21,654 nt of DNA from Euprymna scolopes (GCA_024364805.1 CM044511.1:4120607-4142260), one strand, 5' to 3'; counted from the first letter of the stretch, positions 1-9,597 are shown. Numbers and translations: made by a program. Notes: generated from the letters alone by a model not told the origin.

Positions 1-800
1 AACATTAAAGTGAACTGGTTTAGGATATACATCTTATACGATCATGCATAAGATTATATAAAGTCTCAATAATAAATGAACTTTTATGGGTATAAATCGG
101 CAAAATATTGCCTAAATGATGGTGTAACATATTATACTTGTCTTTATATATTTGCAAACATGTATTAAATAAAAATAGATACAAAATTAAAGAATACAGT
201 ATAAGTTTAATATCAACAAGTCATGAGTATAAATATGCATCCTGGTTTAGTTTCTTAACTCTCAAACGGTATACAATATGATTTTAATACTTCAGCTTTT
301 CAGATGCCAATCCGAATTTCAGCGGTGTAAGGAGACGTCCGATTTCTGTAGGATACCCTTGAAATCGCATTTTTTCTCAGTTTGTTACTTTCAGAAATAA
401 ATTTGCCTTGCCGTTCATACACAGATGAACCGATAATTTTCCTTAATTCGTGACGATGCTGTTCACATCAAATATAAATGCATTTGCTACATGTGAGCAA
501 CTGTCTTCGTTTAAGATTTTTAGTCTTACTTGTCTAGATATCATATCGACATTTAAGAGAAGTGTGTTTTTGTAAGTATTTGGTACGCGAGTACGTCTAT
601 TATTCTTAAGTCTGAAACCTTACAGGGCTTGAGATTATAAAAGCTGAAACCTTATATGAACGACGAAGCATGCGGAGGAAGCTTTCTATATTTTTCTATT
701 CCTATTTCCTAGATAAACCTTTTTTTAGGTTTCAATTTGTTTTAGACTGAGATTTTATAATAACTTCCTCTTATAACAAATATCTCCTCATGGAATTCAC
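1..800. other. AT-rich region without a gene
   Basis: I see no coding region, RNA gene or recognisable repeat here. Stops are frequent in all frames and no protein-like stretch stands out. The sequence is unique-looking, AT-rich and unannotatable from inspection alone. Confidence 0.6.
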
Positions 801-845
801 ATGCACATACAGACATACACAAGGACAAGCACACATATACGTACA

Positions 846-847
<2 letters not shown>

Positions 848-888
<41 letters not shown>

Positions 889-968
889 ATGTGTGTGTAT
901 GTATATATGTGTATATGTACATAGTGATACACACACAAACACACAAACACACACACATATATATATGT
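848..968. repeat. Compound (TA)(TG)...(CA)(TA) microsatellite, self-complementary
   Basis: A run of TA repeats is followed by TG repeats interrupted by TATG, then a short centre near gtacat, then CA repeats and a short TA run. The order TA-TG / CA-TA makes the two halves complementary, so the block can fold into a long imperfect hairpin. Apparent short reading frames on both strands here are translations of the dinucleotide repeat (HIYIYTHT-like) and are not genes. Confidence 0.85.
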
Positions 969-975
969 CTATATT

Positions 976-999
976 TGTGTGTGCGCGTGTGCATGCGCA
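976..999. other. Z-DNA-prone alternating purine-pyrimidine tract
   Basis: Twenty-four bases alternate pyrimidine and purine without a break, and include GCGCG and GCATGCGCA. Such GC/GT alternation is the classic sequence for the left-handed Z form under supercoiling. It directly follows the compound microsatellite. Whether it forms in the cell cannot be seen from sequence. Confidence 0.5.
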
Positions 1000-1064
1000 A
1001 TAAACTAGATATAAACTTTAATCTAATTTAAATCTTGTAAAAGACATAATTTCCGGTAGTCTAC

Positions 1065-1398
1065 TTTTTTTTTACACAGTGATCACCACTTATCAAGGCC
1101 CGGAAGCCACTCAGGGATAAGGGTTATTGCAAGTACAGTACGTTAGTGTGGAGATTTGATGAAGTGTTTACTTAAGGGGGCGGTTCATTAGGAATTTGTT
1201 AACGTTGGACTTGAACACATCCAAGTTGTAGTCCGGTGGGAAGCAGGCATACGGAATAGAGTTCCACAGGCTTGCAGTTCTAAGAAAATGTAAGAAGTCC
1301 CCAGACGTAGCCCTCCACCGTACTGTATACCGATACTCTATGGCTGACTGGGATAGCTTCCGTACATTCATATCTGATTTACCTCTGAAAGAACTTCA
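1065..1398 (-). pseudogene. 3' end of a LINE (reverse transcriptase C-terminal tail, 3' UTR, poly-A)
   Basis: On the minus strand an open stretch of about 75 codons ends at a stop at 1168-1170. It contains LRTASLWNSIP, CFPPDYNLDVFKSNVNKFL and MNRPLK. This matches the tail found after the reverse transcriptase in CR1/Jockey-group LINE proteins (pattern FxRTxxLWNSLPxxxFPxxYxLxxFKxxVNxxL). Downstream on the same strand lie about 95 bases of 3' UTR and then nine A's (T9 at 1065-1073 on plus), which fits a LINE poly-A end. The copy is heavily 5'-truncated, as is usual for LINEs, with an in-frame stop at 1396-1398. It is related to, but clearly a different family from, the larger LINE at 16-20 kb, whose tail reads FFPRTARLWNFIPGPCFP. 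The protein family is visible; the exact clade is inferred. Confidence 0.75.
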
Positions 1399-2818
1399 TT
1401 TTGTTTACTTGTTTAACTTTCTTATTTTTCTTTGGCATTATCGTATGCTTTTCTTATGTCTTTTTACTTAATTCTCCTGATTTATTTATCTTTTATATCG
1501 TTCATTTTTTTTCAGAACTTAATTGTAAGTTATCTGAAATTTTGAATTTTTTTTCAATTTAAATAAAGCAACTTTGTAACTAATCTTTAATATTTTTTTA
1601 TAAATGTAAATATATTCTTAGATTTCATTTTTTTATATATATTTATATATTTTTATCATTATTTTCTTTTTCTGTCCTCTTTCTATTTTACGGCCATCGT
1701 GCCGTCCCCTATAATTTTTTCATATCCAATTCTCATCTAACCAACTATATGTCTCATCTGAATATTTTCTGAAGGCGAGGTTGGCTTTTTACATTTACTT
1801 TGTGCAATCCCGGCTTTTTTTCTCTTTTAGCGAGAAATACAGCTTCAAAATGATATGGCCTAAAGTGATCTCTTCCTTATTTCTTTTTCTGTTACCTTTT
1901 ATTTAATTGATAATTTAATAAAGTTCCTATGAAACTTCACGCTTTATCTTCTTAACTTAATTACAATTAGTTAAAGCCAAAATCTTTCTTATCTATTCGT
2001 AGTGAACGCGGATAAAAAGCTAAATCGTTTGGGTCTTATTTTAGTTCCTGTTAAAACTAATAATTTTATATTATTTGAAACCAGTAATATATATTATGTA
2101 CAAAATGATATTCAATAGATATTTGTTCTGTAATAATAAAGAAAAAAATACTGAATGAATTAGATATATATTTAATTCTATTTTACGACCGGGCAAATTC
2201 GGGCCCCCTTACTAGTATTTTATGAAATGTCAACAATAAAAGATAATTGGTTATGCATCAAAAAAGCATTTTATATCATGATTAATTATAGAGTGAAATT
2301 TTCTATCATTTAATTTTAAAATATTTCATTTAAAAGCTATTCTTAATTGCGTAGGAAATGAAGTGTGACTCCTTAGAATTCTAGTGAGATTTTATTTATT
2401 GTTTCCTTTCAATTATAACGAAAATCTTAGTTCAGAATAAAATAGTGAATATTTTCACTCGATGAACTGGCACTTAATGAATCTTCAATTCTTCAATGGT
2501 AGAAACAAGGTCAAATAATTGCATTTTTGTCTCAATGAATTTCCTTACTTGAAACGATGCAGAACTTTTGCCGAACGAGCAATTAAACATTCAACGCTTT
2601 TTTACATTAATTATGTCTACATCAGCTTCGATTTCGATAAATGTTCATCCCCATGACGATTCCTTCTTTACAAGTCAATAAATGCCAGTAAGTGAAATGC
2701 AGTGTATATTACATCCGGGAAATTATTAGTGCTAATATATGCGCTACAATCACACCTGATATATTGAGACAACATAAAGAATTGATATCATGAGCTGTAA
2801 GTATTGGAACGTATTAAG
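1399..2818. other. AT-rich region without a gene
   Basis: Poly-T and poly-A tracts dominate and all frames are short. A small GC-richer patch near 2187-2210 has no recognisable identity. I see no gene or known element here. Confidence 0.6.
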
Positions 2819-2953
2819 TTGCTTAAACTATTAAGCATTAATTAATTTGCTTAAACTATTAGGCATTTATTAATTTGCTTAAACTATTAGACATTTATTC
2901 ATTTGCTTAAACTATTAGACATTTATTCATTTGCTTAAACTATTAGACATTTA
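2819..2953. repeat. 28-bp minisatellite, 4.8 copies
   Basis: The unit starts ttgcttaaactatta and is 28 bp long. Copies lie at 2819-2846, 2847-2874, 2875-2902 and 2903-2930, with a partial copy from 2931 to 2953. Copies 3, 4 and the partial fifth are identical over shared bases. Copies 1 and 2 differ from them at several positions, so divergence rises toward the left edge. This suggests recent amplification from the right side. Confidence 0.95.
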
Positions 2954-3253
2954 CCGACTTATATAAACAGCATATTCACTTGCCGTAACGTAAAACGAAA
3001 AAGCAATGTATTATGACAGAGATTTCTTCTAGTTTCCTTAAATCCTTGTTAATGCAGGTAATTTATAGAATGTAATCCAATACAGATTATAACAGATTGA
3101 GTTAAACTGAAATTATTTCTAGCTTGCGTGTGGTTGACTAGATAAACAGGTATATTTTGTGTACTCGTATAAGATACCCGTATTTTATCACACGACATAG
3201 GCATATAAAAACAAATATAAATGTAAAAAATACTGATAAATATACGTACACGG

Positions 3254-3356
<103 letters not shown>

Positions 3357-3412
3357 GTGGAAATGGTAATTAATAAAAACTGAAGAAAGTGCTCAATACT
3401 GTTGTAGAGCAA

Positions 3413-3542
3413 ATATGCGTTTTATTTTTTATTACTTTATGTTTCTGTTAAGTTACATTATTGTTTCAGCTACCTCACCGGTTATCTGAAACAATAATGT
3501 AACTTAACAGAAAGATACGGTAAAAAAAAATAAAACGTATAT
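3413..3542. repeat. Near-perfect foldback hairpin (57-bp arms, 16-base loop)
   Basis: The left arm (3413-3469) and right arm (3486-3542) pair without gaps. I count 5 mismatches in 57 positions, at 3417, 3431, 3436, 3437 and 3441, and two of these would be G-U wobbles in RNA. The inner 28 bp (3442-3469 with 3486-3513) are perfect. The loop 3470-3485 contains the palindrome accggt. A TA microsatellite lies just outside on the left (ending 3353) and a short TA run lies on the right (from about 3547). It could be a MITE-type foldback, a palindrome made by template switching, or a source of double-stranded small RNA. No protein is encoded. Confidence 0.9.
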
Positions 3543-4110
3543 AAAATATATATATATATACACTGACTGAACGCCCAGTGGTGCAGAGTCATACAATTGT
3601 GACCAGACGTGTATGGCCACGGCCACCGAGAGTAAGAAGAAGGCCTGTTAACTGAAAAATCCATGCAGGCAATGTAGGTGAGATTTCTGAAAGTGCCAGT
3701 ACTATATAACGGCCATTGAAAAAAGAACAATAAAAGATTTTTAAAAAGAAAAAGGAACACAGCTCGATTAATACTGAAACTGAACTTTATTCAATATAAA
3801 ATATAAATATTATATATGTAAAATTAAGTAATGTATAAACAATATACAATTTAATACTGATAAAACTGAATTATGAATTTAGGGAACAAACAATTAAAAA
3901 ACATTAAACACAAACGATGAATAATTTTAAAAGTGAAAACAAACGAAAAATAATTTTAAGAATGAAAACAAATGATAAAACAAATAATTTAAATACAAAC
4001 AAACAATCAAATTTACTAGTGAACAAATATCTTTTTGATTTAATTTATAGAAAAATCACATGAGTTGAATGTAATTTTTTGGAACCTTAGAGATTATTCA
4101 GCCTAATGTT
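3543..4110. other. Gene-free region with a short GC-richer segment
   Basis: 3560-3720 is GC-richer than its surroundings and includes a ggccacggcc-type palindrome near 3614. Part of it (about 3607-3645) resembles, in reverse complement, 5269-5296, sharing the words ccttctt and tactctcggt. This suggests a dispersed repeat in opposite orientations. The rest (3760-4110) is A-rich and includes a small tandem repeat. A minus-strand open frame over 3482-3760 has no recognisable motif and overlaps the hairpin arm and repeat, so I do not call it a gene. Confidence 0.45.
3912..3969. repeat. 29-bp tandem duplication
   Basis: Two adjacent 29-bp copies (3912-3940 and 3941-3969) differ at a few positions. 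A partial third copy follows. The units are A-rich and non-coding. Confidence 0.8.
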
Positions 4111-4195
4111 CTCATCTTACGTGTTTATTTCACAACGTTTTATCATCGAATCTTTACTTCTCCTTTATCACATCCTCAGGCCGAAAATGATTCAC
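4111..4195 (-). mobile_element. Penelope-like element terminal block (candidate)
   Basis: On the minus strand this block contains CCTGAGGATGTGATAAAG and AAACGTTGTG, then TAAACACGTAAGATGAG. A closely similar block lies at 10109-10165 on the same strand: CGAAGAAGG, GAAACGTTGTG, TAACACCTAAGATGAT. The arrangement CTGAnGA ... AAACGTTGTG is, from memory, common near the ends of Penelope-like retroelements in molluscs and other animals. Terminal repeats of this class are published as carrying hammerhead ribozyme motifs. CTGAGGA fits the hammerhead CUGANGA box. The second core box is altered here (AAAAC in place of GAAAC), so activity is doubtful. No reverse transcriptase lies next to it. Confidence 0.5.
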
Positions 4196-4470
4196 ATTCC
4201 TAAAAACATAATTAAAGTAAACATACAGTAAGAAAACATTCATACTATTGCTAAAATCTAAGAAAAGAAAGTAAACAAACATTTAGAATAATAATAATCA
4301 CAGTGTAGTATCTGTTCTGATGCTAGACTTCATTTGTTCTGTCCTCAGTCAGTGGAGGAGAAATCCTTCATGACCGAGACAAGTTTTTATTTTATTCTTG
4401 TTCCTATCCAGTGTGCCCCCTTTTGGGCGCTAAATTTTCCCACATTAAAAACCGACTCTGTGTCTAACTG

Positions 4471-4496
4471 TGCCCTCGTGGGGAGGCAAGTAAATA
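4471..4496. repeat. 26-bp GC-rich dispersed word, copy A
   Basis: This word begins tgccctcgtggggaggca and is identical over 26 bases to 15326-15351, 10.9 kb away and in the same orientation. Flanks do not match obviously on either side. A GC-rich 26-mer shared perfectly in such AT-rich DNA is best explained by a common dispersed repeat. Confidence 0.8.
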
Positions 4497-4885
4497 AATT
4501 AAAAAAAATATTTTTGCAAATATTCTCATGTAAAAATTATTTGTTTATAATTCTAAAAAGAAACAATCAATTTTAATATATACCGCTCAGTCACGGCTAA
4601 TTTCATTAATAGACACGTGGTGAATAATTTTAAAACCGACTTTAGAAAAAATATAGAACTTTCAAATATTTTGACATACTCAATAAAACGTGTTATGTCT
4701 TATTAAAAAAACATTTTTACAATTAGTCTAATGTAAAAATTATTTGTTTATAATTTTAAAACCTAAAACAAAATTAAATTAAATTTTCAACCTTGGTGAT
4801 AGACATTTTAGCTTTATAAGAAAATAAAGAGTTAAAGTTATCAACATAATATTTGTTGTATTAGTAATAAATAGTATCGTTTCTG

Positions 4886-4969
4886 TAATTTATATTAGCA
4901 ATAGTATCAAACGTTATGAAAGTACTTTAATTTATATTAACAATGTTATCAAACGTTATGAAAGTACTT
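4886..4969. repeat. 42-bp tandem duplication
   Basis: Two adjacent 42-bp copies, 4886-4927 and 4928-4969, share caaacgttatgaaagtactt exactly and differ at only a few positions in the AT-rich half. It is non-coding. Confidence 0.9.
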
Positions 4970-5150
4970 GAATACAGTTCTAATTAAATACACGTTTAAT
5001 TATTAACAAATAACATTATTTACTTTACTATATTTGGTTGGAATAAAATTTTTCCTTCTAATGGCACGTATCCAAATTGAGAAAATTTAGGATAAGAAAA
5101 TATATGTACTTTGATGCCTTTTGGATAATTTCCCCGGCAATTTGTAACAA

Positions 5151-5960
5151 CGCAAGAATACACCATGTAAGACAGCAAACTGAAGACTAGAGGAAACTGC
5201 TGCTGATAGCCTAGACCATATACCTACAACTGAATCTGATAATGACGTCACGCTGTCATGTGCATCAGCCTTCTTTACTCTCGGTAGCCACGGTATGGCC
5301 CCGGCAGATCGCTGACTTTCAATGTCGTGTGTCGTAGAATTTTCGCTCGACTATTACTCTTTTGGCCGGATCGTCATTTTCCCCCTGGCGAATGTCGATG
5401 GGAATACACGTGGGTTCACAAAGTAGAAATCATAAAATAAGTTGTGAAACAAAGAAAGGAAAATCACAACGCCAATGCTTCATATAAATATCAGATGATA
5501 CCAGATGGAATCTCTGTGTGTGAAACTATAGTCCAACCACCGCGTACTACGACGGCTAGGCTCGTCTGGCAGTCGCAGTTCGACTCTATCTCTGTTTCGC
5601 ACTCAACTCTAAAAACTGTCCAAACATTGTCGCTATCAACTCCCATCAGCCGTAAACGGCATCTAGTTGTCAACTGACTCTTTGTGTCGGTATCTAAAGT
5701 CGCCCCCACCCCGAGTACCAGAAGCTGCCCTTCCCTGTTATATATGTTCTGGGGGTTTCTATTGTCATTGTCAAATCAAAAATACTTAAAGATTCATTGT
5801 TTACGGCTTCCCATCCCTTTGTTTATTGTTAAACACATTCTATTCCTTTGTCTATATCAACCCCCCTCAGCACTTAGTGAGTCAGTCCACACAAGACGCT
5901 TAAACATATTACCTAAAGTTATGCAGAATGCGAATATATTATAATAGAATCAATCCTCTA
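5151..5960. other. GC-richer unidentified segment, probably an old repeat
   Basis: Base composition is more balanced than in the neighbours, with C-rich stretches near 5701-5720 and 5862-5870. Open frames of 70-86 codons occur on both strands (5444-5677 plus, 5491-5709 minus, 5684-5944 plus). They overlap each other, have no domain-like pattern and no continuity, so I do not call them genes. 5269-5296 resembles the reverse complement of 3607-3645. A full CRE palindrome TGACGTCA sits at 5243-5250. The likeliest reading is a decayed repeat of unknown class; a host regulatory region is possible but unsupported. Confidence 0.35.
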
Positions 5961-6360
5961 TTAGATATCATATACTACGAAGAATAATTTGACCGGTGGA
6001 CTTATTTCTAAAAAAAAACGAATTCATTAAGTGTTTGTTTACAATATTCCATGAGCTGATATTTGCACTTGAGATCGCAAAAATAGTTTTTATTTTCTTA
6101 TAGATACAACGAATTTTTCAACGGATATTTTACGTTACACCGACCAGCATTACACCGGTGAAAACCGAAATATAATGCTGCAAAAAGTATTTTTCTCTAT
6201 AATAAAAGATAGACTATTTTTTTTTCATTTTCGATAGTGATCCGGTGAATTACTGCATAAAACACACCTTTGAACACCACCAGAAATGGAAGTTACCTTT
6301 TTGTGAAAATTTTAAAAGGTATTAGTATTATGCCAACCCGCTTCTGAAACTCTGAAGTAG
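5961..6360. other. AT-rich region without a gene
   Basis: No gene or named repeat is seen. The right end (about 6240-6360) has a smoother, less AT-rich composition and leads straight into a CA then TA microsatellite. This is often how the edge of a dispersed repeat looks. Confidence 0.45.
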
Positions 6361-6363
6361 GCA

Positions 6364-6894
<531 letters not shown>

Positions 6895-6900
<6 letters not shown>

Positions 6901-6918
6901 TATATATGTATATACATA

Positions 6919-6949
<31 letters not shown>

Positions 6950-6950
6950 G
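6895..6950. repeat. TA/TATG microsatellite
   Basis: An imperfect TA repeat with TATG and CATA interruptions follows the repeat-like unit directly. Confidence 0.9.
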
Positions 6951-7224
6951 TTGTAGTAATAGATGTATCATCATAATGTGTTTCCCCGTTACATGCTTTC
7001 ATATTGTTGTTAGTTCGTTACACCTCTATATTCTGTTATTTCTCAAATATATACTAGCTTTTATACCAGTGGAAACATATTGTCGGAAAAGGGGTTCAGT
7101 CACACACTATTAAAGATACACCGAATATTCTCACTTGTGACAAAAATTTACAACTTATTAGAATTATGTGAGCATAAAACACATAACACTTGATCTATGA
7201 AAACTGAATGCGTAGTAAATTCCA
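6951..7224. other. Gene-free spacer
   Basis: I cannot recognise a feature here. It may hold more of the copia fossil beyond the pre-integrase part, but I see no motif that supports this. Confidence 0.4.
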
Positions 7225-8165
7225 CAGCTCGAAATAACTCTCATAGCTTAAATAAAGAAGTTTTTTGGTGTTTGTATTTTCATTCGATCAACTACAGTCG
7301 GCAACTTTTTGATATCAGGAATATTGAAATGTCCAAGAATTTCATGCCATGTCTGTAGATCATGGCAGGCGGTTTTCGATGGGACTATGCTATTTAAATA
7401 AGTCTTCTATTTTCTTTAATGTCGAATACAGGTCCATTCGTGTACACCAGTTTTGATTTATTGGGGCTAAACTTTATATTTGCACCTTGTTTAATGTCAG
7501 CTTGTACAGAAAATATATTTTGTTTAAATTTTGGGATTAGAAGAGCGTTTTCTAGAATACAGAAACATAGTTCATCTTTATTGTTATTTAGCGATATTTT
7601 AGAATCGGCTCTTTTCAAAACGATATAATTTACTCGACACCCGTCAGCTAGTTCTACAAAATGATTTTGTGGCTTAAAGTTGCGATCAAAATTGATAAAA
7701 TCAAATTCCTTTGTAATCACATGTGCCGTGGCCCCACAATCAACAAGAATATTATTATTGTTTGTGGAAGCATTAAACGTACACGAAAAAAAATGTATGT
7801 TCGCTAACAAAGCTCTCCATATTTTTAATCGAGTCGCCATTTTGAGTCCTGTATCTACATTGTAAACTCTTGTGATTAGTTCGTCCACAATTATAGCAAA
7901 TAATTTTTGTACTTTTCTTAGGAGAAAAATTGTTTTTGGACAGGTTGCGGTTTTTTTTCCTGGCATGGGTATAATTTAATTTTGGTGTTTTTATGTGTGT
8001 ATTTTTAAATTTCATGATATTTGTAGATTCGTTTTTTTTCTGTGATCATTTTGCAGTTTCTTCGTAACTTCTGAGTGCTACCTTGAATTTGCTAAAAGTC
8101 ATGGGTTTTTCTTTCTGGGTTATCAGGAGTGTAAATTGCTTGGAATCACTCGGTATTCCCTTAAT
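7225..8165 (-). mobile_element. Ty1/copia LTR-retrotransposon fossil (Gag C-terminus to pre-integrase region)
   Basis: On the minus strand the parts appear in the order expected for Ty1/copia. First is a Gag C-terminal stretch (about 8060-8165). Next is a CCHC zinc knuckle, C-x2-C-x4-H-x4-C, at 7857-7898 (CYNCGRTNHKSLQC). Then comes an aspartic protease with a D-x-G-A active-site motif at 7721-7741, followed by the ENALLIPKFKQNIFSV stretch typical of copia proteases. Last is a GAG-pre-integrase signature WHEILGH at 7329-7349. The usual role is RNA packaging, polyprotein cleavage and integration. Integrase core, reverse transcriptase, RNase H and LTRs are not seen, so it is a partial copy. It is broken, with a small number of breaks, and looks old. 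Its right edge abuts the GC-rich cassette at 8166. Confidence 0.85.
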
Positions 8166-8656
8166 TTTTGCGATTGCAGGAGTGTCCCTCCTTTAGGGGA
8201 GCCTGCTTTGTTCCCCACTTTCCCAGCCTTGTACCAAATATTGCTGATATGGGCAGCAATTTAAATACCTACCCCATAATTCATCTTGGATAATGGGGTG
8301 TTTCTCTTTGCGGCTTCTGCTGCAGGGAGACAGGGTAGAAGTACTCGTCAAGGATCCGTTCTTGAAACTCAGCTCGACAGGTAAGGGACCGGGAATTGGT
8401 CCATCACTTGAGGTACACCGCCTGGGTAATACCTAGGAGGTCACCCTCCCAGACCTTGCCACCAGGCTTTCCAGTGGAGTAAGTTAATTGCTTGTCGCAT
8501 GAGGCGCCCCTACTCGGGAATGCCGACGGGGTTCCCAAGCAATTTTTGATGAGGCAAGAGTGCCCCGCATTTAGGGGAGCTTGCCTATCCCCACATTCCG
8601 GCCTTGTGCCACATTTTGGTGTGGTGGACACCAAATAAATAACTACCCCATAATGA
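8166..8656. repeat. GC-rich cassette bounded by about 100-bp direct repeats (unclassified)
   Basis: 8176-8280 and 8554-8654 are diverged direct repeats. They share ttaggggagc, ccagcctt/ccggcctt, ttgt.cca and the ending ctaccccataat. The 273-bp interior (8281-8553) is GC-richer than anything nearby and has no coding signal; a minus-strand open frame at 8404-8694 merely follows the low stop density of GC-rich DNA. A run of seven A's follows at 8659-8665. Possible readings are two copies of a SINE-like repeat with a spacer, a dimeric SINE, or a small non-autonomous element with terminal direct repeats. I could not find a clear pol III A box plus B box. Confidence 0.6.
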
Positions 8657-9369
8657 ATAAAAAAAATATCGCAGTGGAAGAGTGATGGGCGCATAACCTG
8701 TTAATTGTTGTGACATTATGTATAACAAAGATGGTGACGTAGTTCAGATCAGATCCTGACTGTACTTGGCAGTAACCAAGATGGCGGCTAAGAATCAAAT
8801 GCGGTCCGTTACGTATTTAGCGGTGAACTGATTGAATCCCAAATTTCACAATTTTTATACTAACTTTGGAAGGTTTTCATTAGTTGTTTACCACAGCCGG
8901 TGGTTATAAAAATAATTGGTGAATCCACTCGTTTAGTTTAAGCACAGATAGAGAATAGGGGAAAGTATTACAATAGTTGTAGCTGGTTAGGGTTTAGTTG
9001 TCATGCTTTGGAAAAAGAATAGTACAAAAACGGCGTCGTTTACTAGATTTCGAATGCGGTTTTAACGCAGTACTTCTGTATATATGTGGGAAGAGCAGTC
9101 CATCTTTGGATATATCTGGCTTTTAAAACATATACATTTCGTCGGCTGTGAGATTAATTATGAAGCAGTAGAATGATCCAATCATTTTGTCCGCGACTTT
9201 GGACATATATTTTATGTAAGTTTTTATTTTATAAAGAAGTACAGGTTGGTCCTAGAAGCTTGTTAAATCAACTTGCTTACTCGAGGCGCGACACATTTAT
9301 TTCAATTGGAAATAAACAGTTGTTGATCAGAGCGTTGGTGTTAAAAAGATAAAAGCTTAATTTTATACA
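8657..9369. other. Gene-free region
   Basis: No coding region is recognised. Composition is moderately AT-rich. A perfect YY1-type word lies at 8777-8788 and is listed separately. Confidence 0.5.
8777..8788 (+). promoter_or_regulatory. YY1-type site CAAGATGGCGGC
   Basis: The 12-mer matches the YY1 consensus (core AAGATGGCGGC), which in animals often lies just downstream of transcription starts, including those of retrotransposons. A weaker related word, CAAAGATGGTGAC, occurs about 50 bases upstream. No gene or element start is visible next to it, so function is unproven and chance occurrence is possible. Confidence 0.3.
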
Positions 9370-9378
9370 TTATTTAAT

Positions 9379-9562
9379 ATGTTTATATACATGTATTTAT
9401 ATATATACACATATATATGCATATATTTATGCATGTATATACATATATTTATGTATATATATATATACATATATTTATATATATACACATATATATGCAT
9501 ATATTTATGTTATGCATGTATATACATATATTTATGTATATATATACATATATGTATGTATG

Positions 9563-9594
<32 letters not shown>
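9379..9594. repeat. AT microsatellite with a 78-bp higher-order unit
   Basis: A TATA/TTTATG/CATA block holds two copies of a 78-bp unit, 9394-9471 and about 9472-9552. They share tatttatatatatacacat and the gcatgtatatacatatattt stretch; copy 2 has a short ttat insertion. It then passes into TATG and pure TA repeats up to 9594. The IYMHIFM-like frames on both strands are translations of the repeat. Confidence 0.9.

Positions 9595-9597
<3 letters not shown>

Larger units (their letters stand above)
4196..5150. other. AT-rich region without a gene, with internal duplications
   Basis: No coding region is recognised. A diverged duplication of about 60 bp links 4500-4558 and 4703-4761; its inner 31 bp (4528-4558 and 4731-4761) differ at one base. 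A plus-strand open frame at 4334-4576 crosses one of these copies and shows no protein motif. Confidence 0.55.

Noticed and set aside
742-1031. Overlapping open frames on both strands with YIYIHTHT-like peptides
   Set aside because: They are translations of TA and CA/TG microsatellites.
2819-2953. CRISPR-like array
   Set aside because: The 28-bp units are directly adjacent with no unique spacers, so this is a minisatellite in eukaryotic DNA.
3482-3760. 92-codon minus-strand open frame
   Set aside because: It overlaps the hairpin arm and a repeat-like segment, has no recognisable motif, and its length is within chance for this window.
5444-5944. Three open frames of 72-86 codons on both strands in the GC-richer segment
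   Set aside because: They overlap in conflicting frames and show no domain, so low stop density from GC content explains them better.
8404-8694. 96-codon minus-strand open frame
   Set aside because: It runs across a direct-repeat cassette that is GC-rich and shows no protein family pattern.
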